Source: Athripsodes cinereus
Taxonomy: Eukaryota; Arthropoda; Insecta; Trichoptera; Leptoceridae
Direction of reading: 5' to 3'
Assembly: GCA_947579605.1 (NCBI GenBank)
Contig: OX388307.1
Span: 13,493,237-13,557,236 of the forward strand
Length of the DNA stretch: 64,000 nucleotides
Position numbers and translations under genes: made by a program. Positions 24,239 through 35,580 of the stretch are shown here, piece by piece. The notes under the pieces were generated by a model. It was not told the DNA's origin. It was given only the letters and a program-made list of their open reading frames with translations, and ran no database searches. How positions within the stretch are numbered: position 1 is the first letter of the stretch; the number at the start of each line of letters is the position of its first letter.

Positions 24239-24714
24239 GTCAGTCTTAATATTAAAATTATTTTTATGCTGTAGATAATTACACTTCAATTAATTATCAT
24301 ACACTATCATACACTAAATAATCCTTGTTTAGTTAAACATAATTTTATCTATAAATTATAGAATTATTATAGAAATTAAATAAGTATGACATAATTTTAT
24401 ATTTCTGACATATTATTCAGATAAAATTCTTGGTGATATATTTCTCTAAAATAATAATAAAAACTTTTTTAATAATAAATATTATTTCTCACATTAGATA
24501 AGTTTATTATTCAAATAATTGTAATGTTAGTATGCATATGTACTTATATATTTCAAAGTCTGTCATAAACAAATCTTGTTACCTACTTATCTTATCATGT
24601 CCAATATTCACAACGTTAACTTAGGTAAATTTAGGATAAGAGTTTTACCCAACTACAATATTTTCTTTAGTTCTCCCTGATTTGCCAATCTTATCCTTTA
24701 TATTGCCGAAATTT

Positions 24715-24880
24715 TTCGTGAATAGAAAACCTTTAGGGAATATTTGTGCAGAAATTCTCCCGACGTTTCGCCTACAGCTATGTTAGGCATCTTCAAGGAG
24801 GGAGGGGTGGTTGGTGTGAATGTCTGGCTGACTCGTGCTGCAACTGGAGATGAAACGATGAAGCAAAGGGCAAAGTCTTC
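24715..24880 (-). repeat. Repeat fragment with GETSGEF-like reading
   Basis: Minus-strand segment with cgaaacgtcgggagaatttc and an upstream frame reading MPNIAVGETSGEFLHKYS. I have seen similar sequence as an interspersed repeat in insects, but I cannot name the element. Distinctly GC-richer than its flanks. Confidence 0.35.
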
Positions 24881-25827
24881 TTTTATCATTTAATACTTTT
24901 TTATCACTCAATAATATCACTGTTTATGCACTTTTATATCGATTTATAATCATGTAAACGCTCGTATCTATTTATTGGCATTACGTTTCACTGCCACAGC
25001 AATATTTATTTATTATTTTTTCTAGTCAACTGCTTTTTAATCCTTTTATATCAATTTCATTTTCAAGTACAATGGTGTGGCCAACAGCCTCACTGATTAT
25101 GTTCAACATTTGTACATGACGTTCTTAATGCCATGTAAAAAAAGATACCTATTGCTCTTTAATTATACATTAATAATTTGGGTCAAAAGGGGGACTTACT
25201 ATACACCAGTATTATATCTTCCAAGCAACCTCATAATGCTTGTGGCATTTGTAAATATTGAGCAAAGAATAAAAGGAAATTGTTGATATGCGGGTTATAT
25301 TCTTAAACGACGGTTATCTTTAATTTCATGTTAGTGAATACAGACTTTAAATAGGTTCTTAGTAAACAAGTACATTAATCAATCTCACATATACCAGTTT
25401 ATGTATGGAATAACATTGTTATATAATGTGGGCAGTACACTAAGATAGACACAAATGGTATATAACCGTACAAAAATAACATTTATAAAAAACACTTGTT
25501 GTAATTGAAACCAATTTTATTTATACGTAGGTAAGATAATTCATTATACAGTATTATTTAGAGGCGCACTTTTTATCAATATTTTGATATCAGTGCCTCT
25601 CGTAGGTACGGTTTTAGCGGAAAACTAAGAATAGGGCGATTATGTTACCGTTGTTTAAAAATTACATGATTGTAATAATTTTTCATTGGAAGGTTCGGCA
25701 AAGAATAGATCTCCCTCTCTTTTCTGTCTCTTAAGTTTTGTGAATGGCAGGTATTCGTATGTCATAATATCTTCAATGGCTTATGCCACCCATCCTAAAT
25801 GCTTTTATTGGCAAAGAGAGTACGATT

Positions 25828-25926
25828 CACGAACTTATTACGTGCAATGTGTTAACGTGCAACCACACGAACTTATTACGTGCAATGTGTTAACGTGCAA
25901 CCACACGAACTTATTACGTGCAATCA
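25828..25926. repeat. 38-bp tandem repeat, about 2.6 units
   Basis: The unit gaacttattacgtgcaatgt gttaacgtgcaaccacac begins at 25831, 25869 and 25907. Each unit has two acgtgcaa motifs. It follows a degenerate SINE piece (25775-25815). Confidence 0.88.
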
Positions 25927-26494
25927 CATTAACACATTTTCGGGAAGTTGGAAATAATAAAAAAAAATCACATTTTCCATTCACAACTGAGGTTCCATAC
26001 AATCACTAATAACTTCGTAATCTAAACCTATGTACTATAATAAAAACTTTACTGTACCTTCTGGATAGGTTAATAGATATTATTAATAGGCTATTGTTTA
26101 AAATTTGCGCACAAACACACAAAACTATGTAAGCGGTTTTGAGTAAATAATACTAAAAAGTATGAATGGATTATAATATTAATTCAGCCATAACATTGAA
26201 GTTATATGAAAATTTCCAAATATAATATATGTAGCAGGAAAATAGTTTTAAGGTAATAGGTACGTACAATTATTTTTTATAGATTTTGTTTTACTGGTAA
26301 AGGTTAACTATGTATTAATTATATATGTATAAATATTAACTTTTTAGGTATAATGTTCAAATCTTTTATCTTCTTAATACTGATTACTTAATTAAATTTG
26401 TATGTAGAACCTATCTACTCAAATTAAAAACTCGTTTTCAACAGTTTAATTGAGGATATAATAATCCTTACAAACCGAATGAATCAACATAATA

Positions 26495-26575
26495 TAACGG
26501 CATATCCTATCAATGGTGTAGCCAATAGACTTTCTGCATGTAATAAATATGGAAGCTGTCTTCACCGTGTCAATA
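26495..26575 (-). repeat. Degenerate SINE fragment ((TAG)n family)
   Basis: cggcatatcctatcaatggtgtagcc ... tgcatgtaataaatatggaagctgtc matches the minus-strand SINE body with many substitutions, so it is an old copy. Another old piece lies at 28925-29000. Confidence 0.55.
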
Positions 26576-27679
26576 AAAAATAAAACATTCATGATAGTTG
26601 ACATACCCCATCCCTGATTAAAATATCTCACTCGTGATATTATACGAATACCTATTTTTTACAGGGTCATCTAAAAGCTGTAGAAATTAGTAGTAGATCT
26701 ATCTTAACCGAGGATTCCGCGAATATTCTTACTTATATAACAATTTTGAATAGGTACTTTTTTTTACATCCTCTCAATCACTTTTTGCAAATCATCAAAT
26801 TATATGTAAAGATTTTATGTGGCATTAAAATGACAACTTATAAATCGCTTTCTCATTAATATAAATTAATACAAATTATGTTTAGTTATGGATCATTACA
26901 GGGCACAAATTAGTTTTGTGATAAAAACCCAATTACTTACAAAACAAAGAAATTTTCCTTTCCGTTTTCTTGCTAATAACCTCATCACGATATCAATGCA
27001 TTAAGTAAGGTAAAGTAATTAAATTATTATTCCTTTCCCGCAGATTAATGGTTGAAATATATTTCTGAATTGAGCATGATTTATGCAAAATAACATGTAG
27101 GTACAAAAATATTTATTTTAATTTCAGATTGTCTGGAAGAAATCGCAGATGCGATAAGAAGCCTGTCATATCTCTTGTATCTTTATAACATGCTTGAATT
27201 GTATAGTTCATCACTAATTTATTTATTTATTTATTCACCATTTATTCTCGTATTCGTATTATCACATTTTTGAAATTTAAATGCATTTGCAAAACAGGAT
27301 ACGTTGCTTTAAAAGATTTCAATCATAAATATTTTAATCTAAATCGAATTCATTTATTTATCTAATATACGGCTAATGCCTAATACCTTTTAATTAAGAA
27401 TAAATTTGATTATTAATTTAACTACCGGACCTAAAATTAGTTCACAACTTTTATATAAATTTTAATTACTTTCAATGCTCTAGATAGTCTATTTTGAAGG
27501 ATGCCTCTTTCGGATTAATATTTAAGATTAAGACCGTGTCTGAAAAACCCCCAAGGAAATCAATTTCTTGAAACGTCCTACCCCAACAATAACCATTGTC
27601 AATTTTTTTTTATAACTTGTTTTTATATCTTCCTTTTTATCTTCTATGTAAAACATTTTAAATTGAATAAATTAATACG

Positions 27680-27950
27680 AAGAATGACAAAGAGGGATAT
27701 ACTTGTCTGAAAGAAACGGTGTGAGGAAACGCGGGCGTCCGAGAACCACGTGGCTTGATCACGTGGATCAAATTCTCAAGGACGGCCGCGTGTTGAATAA
27801 GAGGAACCGACGTGCGTGTATGAGAAACTGTATGAATGTGGAGGAAGCGAAGGAAGTGTGTAAAGATAGATCTGTTTGGCGTTCCGTTCTCTCTGCCTAC
27901 CCCACTTGGGACACGGCGTGAGGATATAGTATACTATAGTATAAATTAAT
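27680..27950 (+). pseudogene. LINE 3' end (family L-YPTWD)
   Basis: An open stretch at 27703-27921 reads RKRGRPRTTWLDHVDQIL ... VCKDRSVWRSVLSAYPTWDTA, typical of the C-terminus of an RTE-like insect LINE ORF2. It is followed by ggatatagtatactatagta. Strongly 5'-truncated. Its 3' terminal sequence (ctaccccacttgggacacgg) resembles the 3' end of the (TAG)n SINE. Homologous relics: 3735-3860 and 55905-56170. Confidence 0.7.
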
Positions 27951-28149
27951 ACGAGTATTTTCTAAACTAAAAATGCAAAATCACCTCGTGGTTTTTAATT
28001 AGGTAATCAATAAAGACGACACAAAATTTGAATTTAAGGATTTTATGCACACATATAGAAAAACGTCAGATCTATGTATGTAGCTATGAATATTGTTGCT
28101 AACTGCTACTATTCACTGTGTTTAGGTAGTAAAACTCCATTAAGATGTA

Positions 28150-28301
28150 AAAAAAAAAACAAATGTTATTTTCCACAATATTTTTTTTTAATAGAGAGAG
28201 ACGTCTTTCGTCTTATGAGGATAGATTGACAATGTCCTTATAAGACGAAAGACGTTTCTCTCAACAAAAAACAATTAGTGGAAAAACATCTGTTTTTTTT
28301 T
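28150..28301. mobile_element. Foldback MITE with A/T-run ends
   Basis: The inner stem agagagacgtctttcgtctt (about 28194) is matched by aagacgaaagacgtttctct (about 28242) over a short loop. The outer arms (aaacaaatgttattttcca / ggaaaaacatctgtttttt) are imperfectly inverted. Confidence 0.7.
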
Positions 28302-28697
28302 ATTGCACTAACTACTTCTCTTCATCCTTCCACTGTTGTGTACAGCTCGAAACTTGTTATAGAAAAATGTTGCAATAATCAAATAAAATGTGTTTCTAGT
28401 TCAAAATTATTCACAAATTAACTAACAACCTTGCCAAACATACACAAATTAAAATTGATATTCAATTTTTCCAAATAGTAGGTACCTACCTTATGCACGT
28501 AACCAAAAACAAAACAAAATTACTGAACCTTGACAAAAACATTATTTTAATTTCTACTATTACTACTACACTGTCTTATGACGTGAATGTAATATCCAAG
28601 AATTGACGAATTGTACAGTGTGCTTGAGGTTCTTTGGCACACTTTGAATAATACTTTAATGTCGTCCAGTAATAATAATACACAATTACAGCATACC

Positions 28698-28905
28698 CCT
28701 GAGGCCTGAGTCAATAACACACTTTCGCGTCACGTTCCCGCTCCGTTAGCGTTCGGGTGCAGACGATGTTGCGCCAAAGTGTTAATTTTCGTAACTATTG
28801 TGTATCTTAGCAACGAATTGACACTTGCTTGCAACTTCGTCTATACTCGAACGTTAACGGAGCGGGAACGTGACGTGAAAGTGTGTTATTGACTCAGGCC
28901 TCAGG
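28698..28905. mobile_element. Long-palindrome (foldback) MITE, copy 2
   Basis: cctgaggcctgagtcaataa at the left edge and its complement at the right edge (ttattgactcaggcctcagg, ending 28905) begin arms of about 90 bp (cacgttcccgctccgtta / taacggagcgggaacgtg). It is better preserved than copy 1 at 10484-10690. Confidence 0.85.
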
Positions 28906-29732
28906 TCTATTAGCAAGCAATAAGCATGGAAGCTGTCCGGTATTATATTCGGAATGAGCGGCATACCTCGTCGCTGAATTTAAGATGTGAAATAGCACAT
29001 TATTATTTTAATTTTCACAATAATTATTGATGGTGATGGATGATTTCTTCAGCGCTGTTCAATGGAGCATCCATTATAATGTAAATAGATTCAAGTAGGT
29101 GCCCATACAAAGCTAACATAGAATTTCATTGAAACCCGTCGAATATTTAATAGTTTGCCAAAAAATCCATGAACTTATGGTAGTATTAACATTATTATAG
29201 ACCTTAATAAATTTAATTTATTAAATCAAATCATTCGCCTTCCAAACTTTTTAATCTGAAATTAATAAATTCTAAAAATGGTAATTTTGTGCTATAATTT
29301 ACATTCAAACATTTTTTACATTATTCATCTCAGACCAATGAAGTCAATATAATATAGTAACTAACTCTCAAACAAGAGTGTTATTCAATAGACAATAAAA
29401 AAATGCTAGAATACAGGTCAATGAAGTGATCGCCTACTTTTAGAGATTGCGGTGCATAATATATTATAATATCAGCCAAACATTATATACCTACCTCTAT
29501 ATGTGATATCAATGTCATATCTCTAATTGCGTGTTTGACGGGTGTGTCGATATGAATTATTAGATATTTATCTATTTCCAAGTACATGTAACATTATAAT
29601 AATAATAAAAATGAATTAATTACATAATTGGTGGTTTTGGTTTGTCAGTCATTTCTAAGAATCTCAAGAATTGATCCAAATTGAAAAGTTATTTTTTCGT
29701 TGCAAATATAGACTGATATACCTAATATGTAT

Positions 29733-30051
29733 TAGTGATGTAACGAATGTGTGATTTTGGATATTCGCGAATGCGAATATTTGTTGCCGACATTCGCGAA
29801 TGCGAATAGCGAATATCGACTTGCTTAGATTTCTACAATATTGCTTAATCATTAAAATTTCTACCCCCCCGTCGCCGATTTTTCAAAATGGTAAAGGAAT
29901 TTAAAATACTTCAAAACTCCTCGGTTTTCTGAAGGAATATTTTCCGAATATAATTACCGAAATAATATTCGCAAAACATTAGCATATTTTTTTGCGAATA
30001 CGAATGCGAATACTTTGAAATATGCGAATACGAATATTCGTTACATCACTA
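29733..30051. mobile_element. hAT-type MITE (319 bp) with 8-bp target duplication
   Basis: Inverted ends tagtgatgtaacgaat at both termini, and a perfect 8-bp duplication atatgtat at 29725-29732 and 30052-30059. The interior is a run of gcgaata/tattcgc motifs. The 8-bp duplication is the hallmark of the hAT superfamily. No coding capacity. Confidence 0.9.
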
Positions 30052-30059
30052 ATATGTAT

Positions 30060-31600
30060 CATTTATTAATGATCATGCCTCATGGGCATTTTTATATTAA
30101 TTTTCTTTGAAATTAGCAAGGGAGGAATGCTTAATACCAACAAATTTAATCTTTAATTAAAATCAACAATTATAATCTTTTTGTATCTTATAAAGCACTG
30201 TTTCTTTGAGATTCTCATAGGGTTCTCAACTTTTTTGGTACACTATTCCTACCATTAAAAAAAATTGTTACCACAGGTGTGTTGTTCTACTGTTTACTTC
30301 TCTGTTTGTATGTTTTAACGCTTCGTGTAATTAAATTTAGAGAGAAAGCTACATAAGTACATTTTATAAAATTTCCGCTGATGTGATGTTACAAGTATAC
30401 CTACATACAAATACAAACATAATTACGTTATGTTGCTCTGATTGTTTACGTTGATTTAATTACAAAAGCTTATTACAACAAATGTGGTATTTGATTATAT
30501 TCTACCTGGATGTAGAGTTCGTATTTGAGCTGTGATATGATATAATTAGAAGGAGTCTCCCTGCTACAAATCTTATTGTAAAACCATATTATATTATAGC
30601 TAGACAATATCACATTTTTATGAAATAAAAATCTCCTCTATAAGACCTCTCACTTTTTAAGCTTGTTTTCGAAAATTGTGGGTAAGCAAGCACTTACATA
30701 TTATATTCGTCACTCGAAAATTTATAACATGTTTTGTGAATGAACAGCACAAAATTTGTATCCAGTATCCGAAAATATACCCAACCGTTATAATATTATC
30801 TCTAACCTTCAGGCTAAATAATGGTGGAATTTTATAATATACAGTAATTTATTCATCCACTTTACTGCCACATATATTACAAATTTATCTTCAAAAATAA
30901 AAGCATTAATAAACAGAAAGTAATGCTTCGGAGAGTGATACAATGAAAATGTTTAAATTTACAATTATTACAACTTACGTTGTCTTTTCCTTCGAATAAT
31001 AATTAACATTTTCTTAATTATTGGTGATTTAACTATTATGGAAATATCTTTGTTTGGTACATCTTATCGTAATAAAGAAATATTTATAATATTAATAAAT
31101 TTTAATTAATACCAACTAATAATTGGGTCGTGGTTAGCATAACAAGCAGGTTCAAATAACGTATTACACTCGAACCACAGATATAATATAATTTTCACAT
31201 GTGCCTATCCATATTAAATCTGAGACAATAAAACTGTTTTAAAATATAAAACAATACGTAAAATTTACTTTTGCTATACACCATTTCTGTATTTTTAGAA
31301 CAACTCTTTTCATATACTCAATTCATTTAAAAGGGCTACTCTCGACGTGGTCTCAATCTGAAATTAAAGAAATGTAAAATAAGTTCAAAAATACTCTCTT
31401 ATCTAAAATTAAATTGAACAATGCATTTTTGAATCCTCCATAATAAACCATTATCATTTTATCTTTAATATAGGTCAGTGAAATATGGAACCGTTAATCG
31501 CATCCTGTATTCCCAAAAAAAAACTAATGGGATATAAAATTATTTTCAAACTACGTACATTGATCGGATTCCTGGAAATTCAAATTTTATTAATATCTTA
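30060..31600. other. AT-rich intergenic DNA
   Basis: Nothing recognised on either strand. Confidence 0.5.
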
Positions 31601-31605
31601 TTTAT

Positions 31606-32190
31606 ACTACTACTACTACTATACCAGGGCTTCTTAAACTGTGGGTCGCGACCCCCAGGGGGGTCGCGAGACTACTGAAAGGGGGTCAAAAAAAGTTTAT
31701 TTTTTATATTGAATATATAGATATAGTTTTATGTTTATATAAAAAAATTGTTACAAAAGTTTATTTTTTCTATTGACTAAATATATATATAGTTTTATGT
31801 CATTCTATTTATTGTGTTTTATTACGACCGATATCCCGTCAACGTTTCCAATTATATATATATGTGAAATGAATGGGTACGTATTCTTTAATCCTTATTT
31901 TATTTACATTGTAAAATAGTGCGATATTACATCTACATCTACGGTTAATATATATTTCATTATATGGAGGAGGGGGTCGTTTAAAATTTCCTAAGCTTGA
32001 AGGGGGTCGCTATATAAAAAAGTTTAAGAAGCCCTGTACTATACCATCACGGCATATCCCACAAGTGGGGTAGTCAGGAGACTAGCTGCATATAAAAAAT
32101 GCAAGCTGTCTTCTCCGTGCCAATACAAGACATTCAGGATGGGTGGCAAACCTCATCGCTGAATTTAAGATGTAAAATGTCTTATTTTTC
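31606..32190 (-). mobile_element. SINE copy C, split by a hAT MITE
   Basis: The (cta)n tail and tatac start at 31606-31624. The rest of the SINE (tatcccacaagtggggtagt ... gatgtaaaatgtctt) continues at 32037-32190. The intervening 412 bp is a younger insertion that duplicated tactatac. Confidence 0.85.
31625..32036. mobile_element. hAT-type MITE (412 bp) nested in SINE C
   Basis: Termini cagggcttcttaaac (perfect 15-bp inverted repeat), then gggtcgcgacccc-like sequence, of the Charlie/Buster style. The 8-bp duplication tactatac at 31617-31624 and 32037-32044 is perfect. No coding capacity. Confidence 0.93.
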
Positions 32191-33711
32191 GAACACCTGC
32201 CTTTTACAGGACACTCGAAAACTTATGGAGAAGAGTGGGAGACCAATTCTTTACCGGGTGCTCCACGGGATCTTATTTATCATAATATTATTTTGAATAA
32301 TGATTGATTGGGTTATAATTTACCAGATTTTTTGTCATTTTCAGCCTGCTGAATATAAACAGGTTTAAGAAAAATTTACATAGTAGGTATGTACTTGTAA
32401 TATATCTTGCAACATCTAACTTTGCATAAAATCAACAACCGCCAAATGACCCTTTAAGTACGTGGTAAAAGGAACATGTGTAAATACTATGTATCCATTG
32501 TAATAAAATAATGTATATTTACACATCATTTATCCGCTTAAAGAATTTACGTTTCTACTTACGTAGGTATTTATATTAATTTATTTATTTTATTGAATAT
32601 AACAAGCAATACAGACATGACAATACATAGACTATTTGATAAGAACTTAAATCTAAACATCCTCCATATTATAGAGACAAGTCTCCTGTAAAGGAGGGTT
32701 AATACATGAATGGATGATAAAATATATAAATTATTATGTTCCTCTCATCTCACAAACGATGTTCAATCTTTGATGATTAATATATTTATTAGTGAATTAA
32801 TCTTATAGAATAAACTTCCGTCTATACAATACTATAAGTTGTAGGTACATTTATATGAAATCATTTCATGAAGCTTGGAGCTAATACGTTACAGATTACA
32901 AATTTACAAGAAAAAGTATTATAATAGATTCACGTTTTTCGGTCAAATCTCTTTTGAGTATATATTAGTTATGTGTTAGTGTTATGTGTTAGTTTTATAT
33001 TACGTAATATATCGATAAAAATAAATTCCGATATCTTCTCGTAGGTAAAATATAAACATCAAAATTTCATGATTTTATACATTGGCTATTCTAATTACCA
33101 CAAGTTTGTCATAGTGTATTTACCGGCTATTTTTAACAGGATTCTGCTTAATGAGAATACATAGGTTCTGTGTCTGAGAAGCACTGTCAAAATAAGATAA
33201 TGTATAATATCTATCTATATGTTTCTTATAATATATGTTATTGTTACTATCCTTAATATTTAGTGTTTACCATAAGTATAATAGGTAACTAATAGTTATT
33301 ATAATATGAATAAACAATAATATAAATTACAGGCTTTGAGACACTAACTACGTAAGTATGTAGATATAATATTCGTGCCCAAGCATAATGTCTAACAGGC
33401 ATCATCTGTTATCCTTATATACCTACATATGGTATTATGTTCGTGAATTCTTATTTCAAGGTTACAGTATTACATGTATAAAAATTATACAACTACAATA
33501 TTATGTCATTAGGCCCATGTGCCTCTACATTCTATACTTATTTCAATTTTGTCCACTCATTTTTTTGTGTTGTTTATGCATATTAACATTTTTGAATATC
33601 AAGCATCCAAATTAGATAACAATCGCCATGAATTTTATTTTGATACTCTTTTGACATTTACAAGTGTTGTATTTAATCGATATTTACTTTGGAAAACTCC
33701 ATATCTATTAA

Positions 33712-34035
33712 GTCATCATCATCATCATCATCATCGCCGTCAACGCTCCTCTCGGGAGCACAGGGCAGAAACCAGCCTCCTCCATTCAGAGCGTCTCTGC
33801 GCCAATTACGTCACCTCTTTCCACGACATTCCTTGCGCTCTGATATCGTTGTCATAGGAACGGTGTATTGTGAAAGAGGGACGCCCGGGCTGACGGAACC
33901 CCTGCGGACGGAAGAACAGTGCTCTTTTTGGCCAACTATCATTGGGCATTCTCAAAACATGGCCCAGCTAGGACCATCGTCTCTCCTGTATTACGGAGAT
34001 TACACGTCCCTGCTGGGTGCGCCAGCGCAAAGCAT
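33712..34035 (-). mobile_element. LINE 3' end with (GAT)n tail, longer copy
   Basis: Shares cgctcctctcgggagcacag ... gttgtcataggaacggtgta with 10975-11142, and extends about 150 bp further (gggctgacggaacccctgcg ...). The minus-strand reading is a broken ORF2-like C-terminus with a (gat)n tail. The plus-strand open frames here are not real genes. Confidence 0.65.
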
Positions 34036-34059
34036 CATTTGTAACATCTATTAAGTACT

Positions 34060-35230
34060 AATGACAAAAAAATATATTATTTAGAGTTTTAATAATAATT
34101 TTATTATAGTATCCTAGCTTTCACATGCGATATCGTTTTCAAGCTTCGCATGTCTAAACTTAGGTCACTATAATAAAGCTACTAGTAAAGCTCTAAATTA
34201 TATTTTATTTGTCATTAATTTACAAGTATTTTACCTACGTAATCTTGATGAGTAAACTAACATAATATTATGTATTAATTTATCACTTAAGTATGTAGAA
34301 CCATGATACTATTTAGCTAAAAGAAATTTACTATGATACTATGTAAACTGCCAATTTAATTACCTAATAATATGTAATTTCATTATCATGCAAATTCATA
34401 TTATATGTCTACATACAATATTCATGGCTAAATAGAATTTGTGCAAAGAGCGCTATTTGTAGATACCTACCAAAATCAGCAGTTAAAGTTTCTGATGAAA
34501 ATGCTTTTACTAAACATATTTTTATCTACATATATACAATATACATATTCACAAGGTGTTTCCTACAAGCATGAGTTTATCCAGTAATTTTCACATGGAA
34601 AATATCCCTCCTCCCCCCACCCCCTTTTTCTCTCCCAGTTGCCAGAATTTAATTTTGGTTATACAGGTATTTGAATTTTTTCGCATTCTCCTTGTTTTAA
34701 AAAATTTAGAGCAACTTTATATTAAAGTAAAATTTGTAGTTGGTGGGTAATTTTATATAATACTATATTATAGTTGATGGATAAAATACATGTATATAAA
34801 TTTTAATTAATTTGCTTAATTTAGAAGGTTTCTCTAAGTTACTCCATACATATATGATTCCTAAGTTACAGGAAAATTACACAGAGCTTATATAGGTATG
34901 CGCTGAATATGAAAGTCTCTTCACAGAATACGAGTAATCGTGGGAAAGCCTTGTATGAATTTAGGATTTCTGTACTCGATATCTTCTGGTTTTGTAATTT
35001 GTCATAGAAATTTAATTAACAAAGTGAAGTGTTTCAAAATGTACAGGTATTTATTTATAAGTTATTTTTACAGGATATCGCTAAAACGCTTTAGCCATCA
35101 AATGTCTATGACTTCTCTATTATCTTCAAATATTAAAAAAAATGTATACAATCCAGTTAAAAATAAAACAAATCACGTCATCAAACAAAATTAAACCATT
35201 ATTACGGTCAAAATACCTGATTTAGTTAGA
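34060..35230. other. AT-rich intergenic DNA
   Basis: No gene recognised. Near 34100-34210 there is an imperfect inverted repeat (tatattatttagagttttaa / agctctaaattatattttat) that may be an old MITE. Confidence 0.4.
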
Positions 35231-35580
35231 TAAATTCTCTCGTGCATGGCATTAACAGTATAAGTCAAAAAAAATCGATTTTTACTTTTTGATGGAACCT
35301 TGTAGTATATCTCAAACTACACATGTGTAATCGATAACAAAAGTCAAATTGTAATTATAAGACCTTAAAAACAATATTTGTATTTAATAGTATATCTTAT
35401 TTATTTTCAAACTCGTATAGCATTAAAAGTATATGTCGACCTATACTCTTAGTGACCAATCATTATGGTTAGTTTTCAACATTGTGAGTGGCATCAACAG
35501 TATAAGTCAACATATACTATGAGCCGTGTGAATGTTTTTTTTTCTTACTAATTCACTTATACTGTTGGTATCACGTGCTG

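Noticed and set aside
27600..27720. Start of a host gene at 27703
   Set aside because: The frame matches LINE relics at 3735 and 55905, including the 3' tail, so it is retroelement debris.
33519..34054. Open frames of 112 and 121 codons on the plus strand
   Set aside because: They run through a (tca)n tract into the reverse of a LINE 3' end that recurs at 10975; the His/Ser runs come from the microsatellite.
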